Source: Gastracanthus pulcherrimus (taxonomy: Eukaryota; Arthropoda; Insecta; Hymenoptera; Pteromalidae). Taken from it: a stretch of 64,000 nucleotides of DNA. Shown here piece by piece: positions 52,457-63,167 of this stretch. The stretch lies in assembly GCA_949152435.1 (NCBI GenBank), contig OX424576.1:137520195-137584194 (forward strand), in the 5' to 3' direction. Within the stretch, counting starts at the first letter, position 1, and every line of letters begins with the position of its first letter. The notes under the pieces are model-generated. The model was not told where the DNA came from and did no database searches. It worked only from the letters and a program-made list of their open reading frames with translations. Both the position numbers and the translations under genes were made by a program.

Positions 52457-53615
52457 ACAATAAACTAAAATGAAACGTTCTAGTTAGTTAATTTAGTTCG
52501 TTATTTAGTTTCTTTCCTAAAAAAGGTACAACTAATTTTAAATACTTTACTAGATTTACATATTGTACGCATTGCATACGTGAATAGTACGCACGTCAGC
52601 TGCGCGTCTACTTGGCGCTCTCCTGGCGCTTGCGTCGCGTTCGCGCACTCCAGTATACCCAGACCTTTACTCGTCTTCGAATCGTAGATACATAAAACTC
52701 ACACGCAGGCGGAAGCAGCCTATTTATTACTCGTCCTTAGTACGCAATATATTATGTCGATACAGTAGGCGTAAATTAAGGTTTATTTTGTGGGCTTAAA
52801 TTACAACTTATGCCAACTTGGAAAAACGCGATTCTCGCCCGTTTTTACACCCTCGCGTGATCGCGCAATTATCGGTTAGAACACCGCTAGGGGCGTGTTA
52901 AGTGGTCGAATCCCGGTTTTTCACGAGCGCGAGCATTTGCAGATTACCTCTTAAGTAAGACAGAAAGTTGAAATCTTACAGCTACGACATCGAAAAATGA
53001 TGTTTGTATCACGGGCGTAGAACTTATATGTTCCCGTATAATTGCGGAACACTCACGGCAGGCTTCGCCGCCCCTCGTACGTGGCGATCACCACTCGAGC
53101 GTTAAGTTCTACTTTATGCCCTTGGTACAAAAAGTACTATCGTTATTTACTAATTAAAATACTTTTAGAATAAACCAAACGGCTTCTAATTGCACCACAT
53201 TTGATTAGTATGATTGTTGATAAAAGTAAAGTAATAATGATTCGAATAGTACAATATATTTCATGCGGGTGGACAATTGATCATTCTGAGCGTTTAATAA
53301 AGTTCTTTCCCTCTCGTTCCTCTGAAATACTCATAATTCTCATATTTGTAGGCATTCGTATGTTCTGAGTATCTTATGCGTGTGCTTGTAAGCGATCGTG
53401 CGTGTGTGCGTGTGCGTTTGCGCATCTGTACGTGTGCGTGTGCTTGTACGTGTGCATGCGTGTGCGTGTGCATTCGCGTGTATGTGAGTGTGTGCGTACA
53501 TGTATGTTTGATTTTTTTAATCGTATTATGCTCGTTCGAATTGTAAAAATACGTTTATTATATTAAAAACTTTATTTATGAAGAAAAAACATTTTTTTTG
53601 AAAATTTTGTTTATA
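52457..53615. other. Non-coding stretch with a GC-rich block and TG-rich repeat
   Basis: 52590-53110 is richer in GC than its surroundings but has no supported frame. 53395-53505 is an irregular tgtgcgtg repeat. Confidence 0.5.
53395..53505. repeat. Irregular (TG/TGCG)n repeat
   Basis: Interspersed gtgtgcgtg and gtacgtgtg units over about 110 bases. Confidence 0.85.
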
Positions 53616-53619
53616 TTAA

Positions 53620-54416
53620 CCCATTAACGCCGAGGTGATCAGAATTTTTACTAACTTTTCAACGTGTTTATTTATTATGTTATCGGACCAAAAAAATAAT
53701 GCAATACCTCTATTCCTACGCGAAATTTGATGCTCTTTCAGAATCTGAGCTCAAAATTTCTCAAAAATTTTTTTCGCTAAATTTATGGACTTTAATTTAT
53801 AGACTACGAAAAAATTTTTAAGAACAAAAAAGTCTTAAAATTGATCAATGAACACTCTCAAATTTTTTCAAAAATTTTTTACGTATTTTTCAAAAATTTA
53901 ATTTTTAAAATTTTCAAAAATCAAAAATTGTCTCAAAAAATTCTGAAAAAATTAATTTGAGACTATTCTTTGACTAATTTTAAGACATATTTGTTCTTAG
54001 AAAATTTTTTCTAATGTTTATAGTTTTCAAGAAAACAATAGATTAAGATTTTTATAAAATTTTTTCATTCTCGCCGCCATATTGAAAAAACGCGTCGATG
54101 AATTTTTCTGAAAAAAAATTCCTCTTAATGTTTGAGTGCCATGATCACCTCTGATCATAGTAAAAAGTTGATACCTTTGCGGTATCATTGTGAAAAAAAT
54201 GCGAAAAAAATTATTTTTCGAAAATTTTCACGTTTTTCACGTTTAAATCGGCCATTTTTTTCTCGGTGTCTAATCGAAATTTTGAGCTCAGATTCTGAAA
54301 GAGCATCAAATTTCGCGTAGGAATAGAGGTATTGCATTATTTTTTTGGTCCGATAACATAATAAATAAACACGTTGATAAGTTAGTAAAAATTCTGATCA
54401 CCTCGGCGTTAATGGG
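53620..54416. mobile_element. piggyBac-type MITE, 797 bp, TTAA duplication
   Basis: Inverted repeats of about 140 bases begin CCCATTAACGCCGAGGTGAT and are flanked by TTAA at 53616-53619 and 54417-54420. TTAA target and CCC ends are diagnostic of piggyBac-type mobilisation. The arms are nearly identical, indicating recent activity. No transposase; the 62-codon frame at 54132 is not considered a gene. Confidence 0.92.
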
Positions 54417-54417
54417 T

Positions 54418-55167
54418 TAAGAAAAAAATTACTGACATTTTTTTATAAACATCTTGAGTATAGAAAGATATATGAGATTATTTGAAAATCACCATTTTGC
54501 AAATGCAAGATATCATAATATAATGAGCTAAATCTAGCGTTATACCAATTTTCATTAGAAAAACTCATTGAAATATGACTTACCTAACTTCAAAAAGTTC
54601 ATAATTAAAGCATGATAATTACATTGTATAAAAGCATTTGGCCATAATAAATACTTGTTATGATATACTTATTATACTCTTTATACTATAATACTTATAA
54701 ATGTTGTACACTTTTTTCATAATTATTTTATTTCCGACTCAACCGTAATGGCCACTTTATTGACCTTGATAGCGGGACAAAAGTAGCATATGATTCCCAC
54801 AAATCTACTTTTTCCCGCAAATTTACTTTTTCCCCACAAATGCATTTTTTAAATTATTTTTCTCTATATTAATATACATATTCAATAAATTCTAGTTTTT
54901 ACCGGAAGTCCCCCTTTTTAAGTGAATAAAGTGGCCACAGTTAAGTCGGGAATAAAGTTCTATTATTATATACTTTATTCCCTTGTTACATAATGTATTA
55001 TTTTTTCAATCTTTTTTCAATTTTTTCAATTAATTTAAAGTATTTTTCAATCTATTCGCATTATCAATCCTTGAAAATTCAAAACAATAAAATTAATTGT
55101 TTATAACAACCCACTATTATGCTTATATTTGCCTAGAGCCTTCATATTACGTTAAATGTAAATATTT
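54418..55167. other. Non-coding stretch before the second BEL element
   Basis: AT-rich; contains one MITE (54725-54959) and no gene. Confidence 0.5.
54725..54959. mobile_element. 235-bp MITE with about 36-bp inverted repeats
   Basis: ttatttccgactcaaccg (about 54728) and its inverse near 54940-54957 (cagttaagtcgggaataa) bound the segment, and both arms share tggccactttatt. Target duplication not determined. Confidence 0.7.
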
Positions 55168-55790
55168 TGTTCGGGTTATTTAGGCCTTTGGGGGGATTTG
55201 AATAGCGCCGTAGCTCGCGGATCGCCGCGTATTACAATCGGCCGAGTAGTTGCGCGCGCTGCCGCTTATCGACCAAGCGGATGCGAGCGCCGCGAGAGCG
55301 GAGGTTCTCATGCGCCTTATGCACGTGTGGGGCAGTTCCGTTTTCTCTCCCGCAGAGACCGGTCGACTTTTTCTGGCGTGATTCCAGGCAGCGCATCGGA
55401 CCCGATATTGGATTTTTTAATATATTGTACAAGAAGCTCGGCACGTACGTCCTTATCAGGACGACTTCTCCCTTCGTTAATTGTCTGCGTCGGGTGTGTG
55501 TGTGCGTAAAGCGAGTCGTGTGTGTGTGTGTGTTCGGTGTAAAGGACGATTGGGAAGGTTCGGCCACGTGCGAGCTCTCTCGACGTGCCGACTTCCACCC
55601 GGCGATCACCTACGCGGCAGGGTCAAAGGGTCTGCCCGTGGTCCAGGTACGGTTCCCTCGAGACGTCGAGGCGCCCTGCGACCAAGGAGGTGCATCCCAA
55701 CCACGTGCAGACAGGACATTACGTCGCGCTGTCCACGTTTCTACCGTCTAGCTTTTAAGGTAAGAGAGCTCTCTTGCGCGCGCTCGCGGT
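55168..55790 (+). repeat. 5' LTR of the second BEL element
   Basis: About 620 bases aligned with the 3' copy at 59930 at well over 90% identity by eye. Differences include the length of a GT run (near 55515-55535) and scattered substitutions. The right limit is where alignment ends (gcgctcgcg). Near the right end there is a strong splice-donor-like AAG|GTAAGAGAG (55758-55768). Confidence 0.88.
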
Positions 55791-56210
55791 GTGGCTGGCG
55801 ATACTTAGGCGGGCTGCTGCCGGCGCTGTTCGGCCGTTCTCGGAATCGGCTCGTGGCGTCTAGCGCGCTTGCTCGGCTTGACTCGTCGCCTCCACGCGCG
55901 CGCTTGCTCGGCTTGATGCGTCGCCTCCACGCGCGCGCTCGCGGTGTGGTTGGCGATACTTAGGCGGGCTGCTGTCGGCGCTGTTCGGCCGCTCTCGGAA
56001 TCGGCTCTTGTCATCGAGCGCGCTTGCCCGGCTCGACGCGTCGGCTACGCGCGGCGGCCTCGCGGTGTGGCTGGCGATACGCAGGCGGTCTGCTGCCGGC
56101 ACCGTTCGGTCGTTCTCGCGGGCTGCTCGTGTCATCGGGCGCGCCTTGCCGGCTTAGCGGGCCGACTTCGCTCGGCGACCTCGCGGCGTGGACGGTGATT
56201 CGCGGCATCG
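55783..56210 (+). repeat. Tandem repeats in the leader of the second BEL element
   Basis: The motif ctcgcggtgtggctggcgat starts units at 55783, 55939, 56059 and (degenerate) 56180, with spacing of 156, 120 and 121 bases. Each unit continues with ggcgggctgctgccggcg-like sequence. GC-rich, non-coding; apparent frames on both strands are repeat artefacts. Confidence 0.88.
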
Positions 56211-56394
56211 AGTCGTGTATAGCGTGTTCTTGCCGTGTAATTCTCCCATTTGGCTATTTGTATAGGTGCGCGCGTTGTAATATAGGTTAAGCCGCTTGCG
56301 TTATTCAATGCTTAAGTTTACTTTTTCTTGCTACACTAAGTACGTAGTTTAGTGATTTTCTTGGGCGCGTTTCTTGTTCTAAGGCTAGTTTATC

Positions 56395-57730
56395 ATGGCT
56401 CCTATAGTATTGAGAAAACTGGTGGCTCTACAGGACTCACGCCAGGTAGAGATCCAGGGTCTGCACAAACGCTTACTCGATAAGGCGCATGCTTCGCTCA
56501 ATAAAAAAATAATTCAGGCGCGCATCGACGCCTTGAAGGAGATTTGGGTTGAAGCTCGTAAGACTCATTCTGAGATTACCGTAAGGGACGATGCGGAAAC
56601 GGATCAGTACGTCACCGAGGATGGATTTGGCAAGCTGCAGGCAGCGTATGATAGTGCTCTTAACGAGGTCTTAACGTTGTAGCCGCAGTTCGAGGTCGCA
56701 GATGAGTCTACAATTTCAGGCGGACCTCTCAACTCTACGGTGTCTGGGTTTGATTCTCGAGTCGTGAAGCTCCCTAGAATCCCTCTTCCTACTTTTTCAG
56801 GAAAATACGAGGATTGGGAGAGCTTTTGTGATTTATTCACGACGCTTGTGCATGATGTGCCTCGGGTTTCCGATGCGACTAAGCTACAGTATCTGAAACT
56901 GTGTTTGATCGGGAGCGCGGCAGATTTAATTAAAGACGCGACGACCACGAGCGCTAACTATGCTAGCAATATGGAAGGCGCTGAAGGCTCGTTACTATAA
57001 CCCGAGGCTCATCATAAACAAGAATTTGTCTGCTTTTAACGAACTTCCTCATCTCAAGAAGGAGTCAGCTGAGGAATTGCGTTCCTTTTCGGATGAGGTT
57101 CAGCGTATCGTTCGCGCCTTGAAGAATATGGAAGTGCCCGTAGATAGTTGGGATGTTTGGCTCGTGTGCAGTTTATCTGAACGTTTAGATCCAGAGTCGC
57201 GCAAGCTGTGGGAGTCGGAGCTCAGTACTAATGATCGGCTACTCATTGAAGCAGGTACTGGTCAGGATAATACTAGCTCTTCGTACCCTTCTGCTACGTT
57301 CCACGATTTGGTCGAATTTCTCTAGAGAAGAATTCAGACTTTTGGCATGATTAGAATTGAACGACGTGGGGAAAAAAGATCGGCTCCTCCTCTTAAGTCG
57401 GTTCATCCTCGCAAGATTTTTCATGTGAGCTCTTCTCGTACTACGAAACCAAGTTCCATGAATTGCCCACTCTGTACTGACCCGCATGCTATCATGAGAT
57501 GCAATCGGTTCAAGGAGAAATCTGTCCAGGAGCGTCGAGAGGAAGTTAGGCGCCTGCAGCTCTGCTTTAACTGTCTGAGTCAGCACCGAGCGAACTCTTG
57601 TTCTTCTTCAGGTCGTTGTTCTACATGTCAGGGCAAACATCACACTCTTATTCATTTCCAGGAGGCAGGAAACTCGCAAGGTTCTGCGTCAGCATCCAAG
57701 GGTAGCCACTGGACTCCAGGTACCAAATGA
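56395..57730 (+). pseudogene. gag: Gag of the second BEL element (degenerate)
   Basis: Starts at ATG 56395 (MAPIVLRKLVALQDSRQVEI). In-frame TAG at 56680-56682; continues in the same frame (VVKLPRIPLPTFSGKYEDWE, the DUF1759-like core), a frameshift at about 56960, then IWKALKARYYNPRLIINKN, TAG at 57323-57325 and the knuckles CPLCTDPHAIMRC and CFNCLSQH ... CSTCQGKHHTLIH. Ends at TGA 57728-57730, in the same frame as the protease that follows, exactly where the first BEL element also has its TGA. Confidence 0.9.
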
Positions 57731-57733
57731 GCG

Positions 57734-59025
57734 GTGGTGAGTATGCATGCGGCTAGATCTCCGATGTCAACGAGGAAGACTCTCCTTGCCACAGCTCGAG
57801 TGTTGGTAGTAGGTCCAAAGGGCAAGGGCACGTGTGTGTGGGCGCTTTTAGATCAAGGCTCGGAAGCTTCATTTATATCTGAATTTATTGTGCAGTTACT
57901 TGGACTGCCTAAGCGACGTACACACGTGCCACTGTCTGGTCTTGGGGCATGCGCTGCCGGCATTGCTCATTCGATCACTCAGATCACTCTTCGTTCGGCG
58001 GTTGATGCAGGATTTCAGGTCGAAGCAGAAGTATTAGTTCTTCCTAAACTCACTTCGCGTCTTCCTTCCCACGAACTTAGCGAGGCTTTAGCTCGGGAGA
58101 AATTTTCGGGTATGGTTTTAGCTGATCCTGAGTTTGCAGTCCCGAAGAAGATCGATCTTATTCTAGGCGGAGATATCTACGGTCAGTTGCTTCTTTCTGG
58201 GGTGAAAAAATCCACGACTTCGCGGCTTGTTGCTCAGTCCTCGGTTGGATTGTCTCCGGATGGTTCTGCAATTGATTCTCCAGTTCAGGCGCTCCACTGC
58301 AGGGATGATTTAGATCAGGTGTTGCAGCGATTTTGGGTACTTGAGGAAGTTTCAGCGACAAGTGACAGATTGAAGCCAGATGATGCAAGGTGCGAGAGCT
58401 TGTTTCGGGAGACGCATGGCCGTGACTCGCAAGGTCGGTAAGAGGTAAAGCTCCCTTTGAAGCCAGATCCCCCTTCCGTCGCTGCGGAGACTCGTCGCAT
58501 CGCATTGGGATCGCTTTCTCATCTGCATCGTCGGCTTTCTCGTGATCCGAAGCTTACCCAAGCGTACGTTGAATTCATGGAAACTTATGAGAGGTTAGGT
58601 CACATGTCGCGGGTTCCTTCGTCGGAGGTACATCGGTCTGATGCTTGGTATTTGCCTCATCATGCAGTGGTGCAGGAGGACGCATCAAAGTGGAAGCTAC
58701 GGGATGTGTTCGATGCCTCTCGTCGTACGCGAGACGGACATTCGTTGAATGCTTCTTTGTTCACAGGGGCTCCGTTGCAGAGTGATCTCTCCTTGATTCT
58801 GTTGAACTGGCGTAGGTGTCGATTCGCTTTCACTGCTGATATAGTCAAGATGTTTCGACAGATTCGGGTGAGGCCGGAAGATCAGGACTACCAGAGGATC
58901 GTCTGGGCGCCCGATGCTGCATCTGAACCAGTTGATTTTCGCCTGACTACGGTCATGGGACGGCTTGTGCTCCTGATTTAGCAATTCGCACTCTCTCGCA
59001 GTTCCCGCGAGGGAATCGGTCTTAT
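57734..59025 (+). pseudogene. pol: Protease and N-terminal RT of the second BEL element
   Basis: The protease is clear (CVWALLDQGSEASFISEF) and in frame with gag. A TAA at 58439-58441 interrupts it; then comes the RT N-terminus with WYLPHHAVV, DVFDASRRTRDGHSLNASL and AFTADIVKMFRQIRVRPEDQ. A frameshift lies near 58950-58965, after which the CAP.LAIRTL block appears in the new frame. At about 59000-59025 the sequence jumps to the integrase core. The YxDD palm motif, thumb, RNase H and integrase HHCC finger are absent. Confidence 0.9.
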
Positions 59026-59871
59026 AAGGGATATATCGCTTTGTTCGTCTGCTTCGCTACTCGAGCTATTCATCTAGAGCTCGTTAGCGACTTAACTTCA
59101 GCGTCGTTCATCTGTGCGTATCGTCGTTTCGTAGGGAGACGAGGCATTTGCCGTAACCTCTACAGCGACAATGCCACAAACTTCCAGGGAGCGGATAAGG
59201 AACTCCAGGGTATGTTCCATCATGCCTCCGAGTTTTACAAGAAGGTTGCCTCTCTTCTTGCGAACGATGGAACTGATTGGACGTTCATCCCTCCCAGTAC
59301 GCCGCATTACGGTGGTTTATGGGAAGCAGGGGTCAAGTCCGTGAAGCACCACTTGAGGAGAGTTGTCGGTGAGCACACCCTCACTTTCGAGGAGTTATCC
59401 ACAGTCCTCGTAGAAATCGAGGCCTGCCTTAACTCTCGTCCTTTAGGGGCCTTAAGTTCTGACCTCAACGACTTGCGGGCGTTTACTCCCTCGCATTTCC
59501 TTAATGAAGGAGCTTCGGTTTTGCTTTCGGACGCTGATCTGCCCGAGTTACCAGAAAATCGGCTGAATCGGTTCCAGCTAGTCCAGCGTATCCGTAACAA
59601 CTTCTGGAAGCGCTGGTCAGCGGAGTATCTGCTTCACTTGCATGAGCCGGAAAAGTGGAGGGACCCTTGCGAGAACTTCGCGGTAGGTCAGCTCGTATTG
59701 GTGAAGGATGATCGGTACCCTCCATCAAAATGGCCATTGGGCAGGGTCCCTGAGGTGCACCCTGGCCCGGATGGTCTGGTGCGAGTGGTTACCATCAAGA
59801 CTGCCTCTTCTTCCCTTCGACGACACATTGCTCGTCTTTGCCCTTTAGTGTTGGATGCTAAGGAAAAGTGA
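59026..59871 (+). pseudogene. Integrase core and tail of the second BEL element
   Basis: Fused in frame to the RT fragment; the TTG at 59041 is not a real start. Starts within the core (FVCFATRAIHLELVSDLTSA), so the first catalytic Asp is lost with the deletion. It keeps the second Asp in LYSDNATNFQGADKEL and the Glu in GGLWEAGVKSVKHHLRR, then the DUF5641-type tail (LVLVKDDRYPPSKWPLGRV), and ends at TGA 59869-59871. The remaining frame has no stop. Confidence 0.9.
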
Positions 59872-59929
59872 GCCGGTTTTCTCCTTTCTCCAAGGTTCTG
59901 GTTCGTCCGTCAGACGAAGGCGGGCGGAA

Positions 59930-60282
59930 TGTTCGGGTTATTTAGGCCTTTGGGGGGGATTTGAATTGCGCGCCGTAGCTCGCCGATCGCTGCGTATTAC
60001 AATCGGTCGAGTAGTTGCGCGCGCCGCCGCTTATCGGCCAAGCGGATGCGAGCGCCGCGAGAGCGGAGGTTCTCGCGCGCCTTATGCACGTGTGGGGCAG
60101 TTCCGTTTTCTCTCCCGCAGAGACCGGTCGACTTTTTCTGGTGTGATTCCAGGCAGTGCATCGGACCCGATATTGGATTTTTTAATATATTGTACGAGAA
60201 GCTCGGCACGTACTTCCTTATCAGGACGGTCGACTTTTCCCTTAGTTAATTGTCTGCGTCGGGTGTGTGTGCGTAAAGCGAG

Positions 60283-60317
<35 letters not shown>

Positions 60318-60560
60318 CGGTGTGAAGGACGATTGGGAAGGTTCGGCCACGTGCGAGTTCTCTCGACGTGCCGACTTCCACCCGGCGATCACCTACGCGG
60401 CAGGGCCAAAGGGTCTGCCCGTGGTCCAGGTACGGTTCCCTCGAGACGTCGAGGCGCCCTGCGACCAAGGAGGTGCATCCCAACCACGTGCAGCCAGGAC
60501 ATTATGTCGCGCTGTCCACGTTTCTACCGTCTAGCCTTTAAGGTAAGAGAGCTCTCGCGC
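59930..60560 (+). repeat. 3' LTR of the second BEL element
   Basis: Starts TGTTCGGGTTATTTAGGCC directly after the purine tract. Contains a longer GT run (60285-60315) than the 5' copy. Homology with the 5' copy ends near gcgctcgcg at about 60563; what follows (to about 60700) has no counterpart, so the exact end and the target duplication remain unresolved. Confidence 0.88.
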
Positions 60561-62305
60561 TCGCGTTAATGGTACCTCACAGCGTTAGGGTATTTGCGTT
60601 TGTCACCTTCTCTCTCCCTTTTTTTTGTTCCTATCTTAGAATCTCTTTTTGTCATATATAATTTCCACTTTATTAAATAAATTATTCGCTTTCCCCGGCT
60701 TTTCTCTCTGCCTCGTGGGAGTTTTTACGCCGAGGCAAGTTGTCTTATTTTCCAGCGAAAAAAAGTGTATTTATTTATCTACCCAGCCTTCCCTCACTCA
60801 TTCATTCATATATATAAATCTATTCTTTTTAATTATTAGCATTTTCTTCATATTTAAACCACATTTTTTTGATACCTATACAAAATTTACCAACTTCTAT
60901 TATTTTTATAAATTCTTTAAGTAAAGTATATTATTCAAGCGTAATAAACAAACGCTTAATATGCAAATTTAGGTTAAAGGGCATGGTATGTCACGATACT
61001 ATCGCTGCATCTTCGCACCGCTATTTCTCGTGCTTTACCGAAAAAAACCCGTGCCATGGATCGATAATTAATGCTAAAGCAGAAATCTGAAATTTCAGAG
61101 CTAGTGCCAATAAAAGTAATACCATCACAAATATTTCGGTGATTGATTCACAGTTATTTCAGGTGCTACGTTTAGAATTGGTTTTTGCCATGAATAGGTT
61201 TTTCCGTGTTGTCTTGTATTCTAAGAAAAAGTTAAAAAATTAATGCTGTAAACACTCGATAACACAAATTCGAAGGGACCAAGATATCGTGTTATCCGAG
61301 TTTTTAACAACAAAACGTTATCTGTTAAAAAATTAGTTTATAATTTATCCATAAATAGTTTAAATCTAAGAAACCAATAATTTAAGTCATTTATTTTTTG
61401 AAGTGGAAAAAAAATATTTTTTTATACACCTTGAACTATGGGTCGTTGGGCCCGTATGTTTGTAGTTATTCTCTATAATTGATGACATTGCACGAAATGT
61501 TATAATAAATACAAAATTATGCTAAAGCTGTATTTTCATACATATATTAATATATGATTATTGTTAGGCCCGTTTCAGCATTTAATAGAGGGAAAGATTA
61601 GTATTTCTGGTATCTCTTTCTATATTATAAAGATATTACGCCGCTGCCGCTGCCGCGTGCGAATAGAATCCAGGAATCCCGGATTCCAGAATAGAGTCCA
61701 GGAATCGGTGTTCTCATTTGTTCTAAAATTTCACGTACATGATCTTTAATACTTTCCCAATATTATGCATAGTTTTTTATTTAATTCTTATCATTTTTAA
61801 ACAATCGCACTTTAAGTTTATTGTTAGTTTACAAGCCGCTATCATAAGAGCCCGTTTATAAGAGTCAAACTTTTAAGTCAATTATTTTTAAAACGGTAAT
61901 TGCTAATACTTTTAAATTGTATATAATATCGTAAACTTCATAGAAGAATAACATATTCAATTTTCAGAAACATCTTATCATTTTGACTTCACATCAAACC
62001 TCCTGAACTCACGCTCTTTTGATATTATACATTGTGTGCTTTGTATGTATAACTACTGTTAACAGAGATTTAAATAGAAAAAAATCAAAATTTTACACTT
62101 AACATTATAATTTTACAAAAATTTGAGTTACTTGTAGAGTGGATTAGGCCTATTAGGGATACCACTGTTGAGGATATACTCTTAAAAAAGCGCATTGTAT
62201 TATCTACCGCAAGGTGGTGTGGAAACGATAATGCTTTTGATTTTCTTTATTAGGCCCAATGACGAGGGATGGTGCGTGAAGCACGCAGCCGCGGGCGCAA
62301 CACCC

Positions 62306-62307
<2 letters not shown>
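60561..62307. other. AT-rich non-coding stretch
   Basis: No gene. A short repeat tccaggaatc occurs twice around 61670-61700. Nothing else supported. Confidence 0.5.
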
Positions 62308-62387
<80 letters not shown>

Positions 62388-62398
62388 TATATTTAAAC
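62308..62398. repeat. (AT)n microsatellite
   Basis: About 75 bases of AT repeat with an acatatat-type tail. Frames through it are artefacts. Confidence 0.95.
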
Positions 62399-62993
62399 AT
62401 TTAATATAAACTTGACGTTACCACGTATTTTCAAGGTCGTAAAGGACAAAAAATCGGTCTCAGAAATAGTTTTATTAATCTTTACTTTTACGTTAATTCA
62501 AAATGTAAAAAATTTAGTTTATGGCGTAAGCTGCTTATACCTGTAACATAATAATACGAGTACGTCACGGGTTATTCGCTATTTAAACGCGTAAATATTC
62601 CAATAAAATAATACGTATTCATTTAGAAAATATACAATATATATATATAATCACTCATTTCTCGAACAGGCTCAAGCACAAATATTCAATTTTAGAAACG
62701 GCAAACGAAAGTAAGTCCAAAACAAAGATTCTCTGTTCTACGCGATATTGGGGGGGTCCGAGTTCAAGTGCTTTTCTGGGAAGAAAAGCGCGTCGTTCGC
62801 ACGACAACAACATGTGGCTGGATGCAGCCTCTAGACCACTATAGACTGCATATACAAAAAATGGAGAGGGGCTCAACAGGGCTACAGTGAATTTGTAGAC
62901 GACGAGTAAAATCAGAGATGAGTAGAATCAGTCAGGGTCCAAACGTGCTAACGGACACACGGGTTTTTCTCGCGATATTCATTTTATTCATTA
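62399..62993. other. Non-coding stretch
   Basis: No supported gene or repeat. Confidence 0.5.
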
Positions 62994-63167
62994 GTAGAGT
63001 GTCGGATTCCCACGCCGGTGACCCGGGTTCGAATCCTAGTCTCTGCCGATTGATACAAGCACCTCTGTTAAAATTACATGTGCTTTGTTTACAAACACAC
63101 CGCAGACCCCCGTCGTCGATTAGCACCACATGGGAGCACAAACATGGCGACGTTAATAAAAAAAAAA
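62994..63167 (+). mobile_element. Second copy of the tRNA-derived SINE, 5'-truncated
   Basis: Matches the minus-strand SINE at 22781-22980 from gtagagtgtcggattcccac onward, at over 95% identity by eye, including the B box (gggttcgaatcctag, 63025-63039) and the body, and ends in poly(A) at 63157-63167. About 25 bases of the tRNA-like head are missing. No target duplication recognised. Confidence 0.92.

Larger units (their letters stand above)
55168..60560 (+). mobile_element. Second BEL/Pao element, deletion derivative with both LTRs
   Basis: LTR-homologous sequences at 55168-55790 and 59930-60560 start identically (TGTTCGGGTTATTTAGGCC). Between them lie a tandem-repeat leader, gag, protease, a fragment of RT fused to the integrase core, the tail domain and a polypurine-like tract (gaaggcgggcgga, ends at 59929). 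Total about 5.4 kb, against roughly 7 kb expected, because about 640 codons of pol are missing. Several stops and two frameshifts make it non-autonomous, but the ends could still be mobilised in trans. Confidence 0.9.

Noticed and set aside
55198..56290. Several GC-rich frames of 70-160 codons on both strands
   Set aside because: They lie in LTR and leader tandem repeats, recur in the other LTR copy in part, and show no domain; expected by chance in GC-rich DNA with few stops.
59855..60569. Frames of 67-156 codons over the 3' LTR
   Set aside because: Same repeat-driven frames as in the 5' LTR, with long Cys-Val runs from a GT microsatellite.
62195..62404. Frames through the AT microsatellite on both strands
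   Set aside because: Ile-Tyr repeats encoded by (AT)n; no coding evidence.
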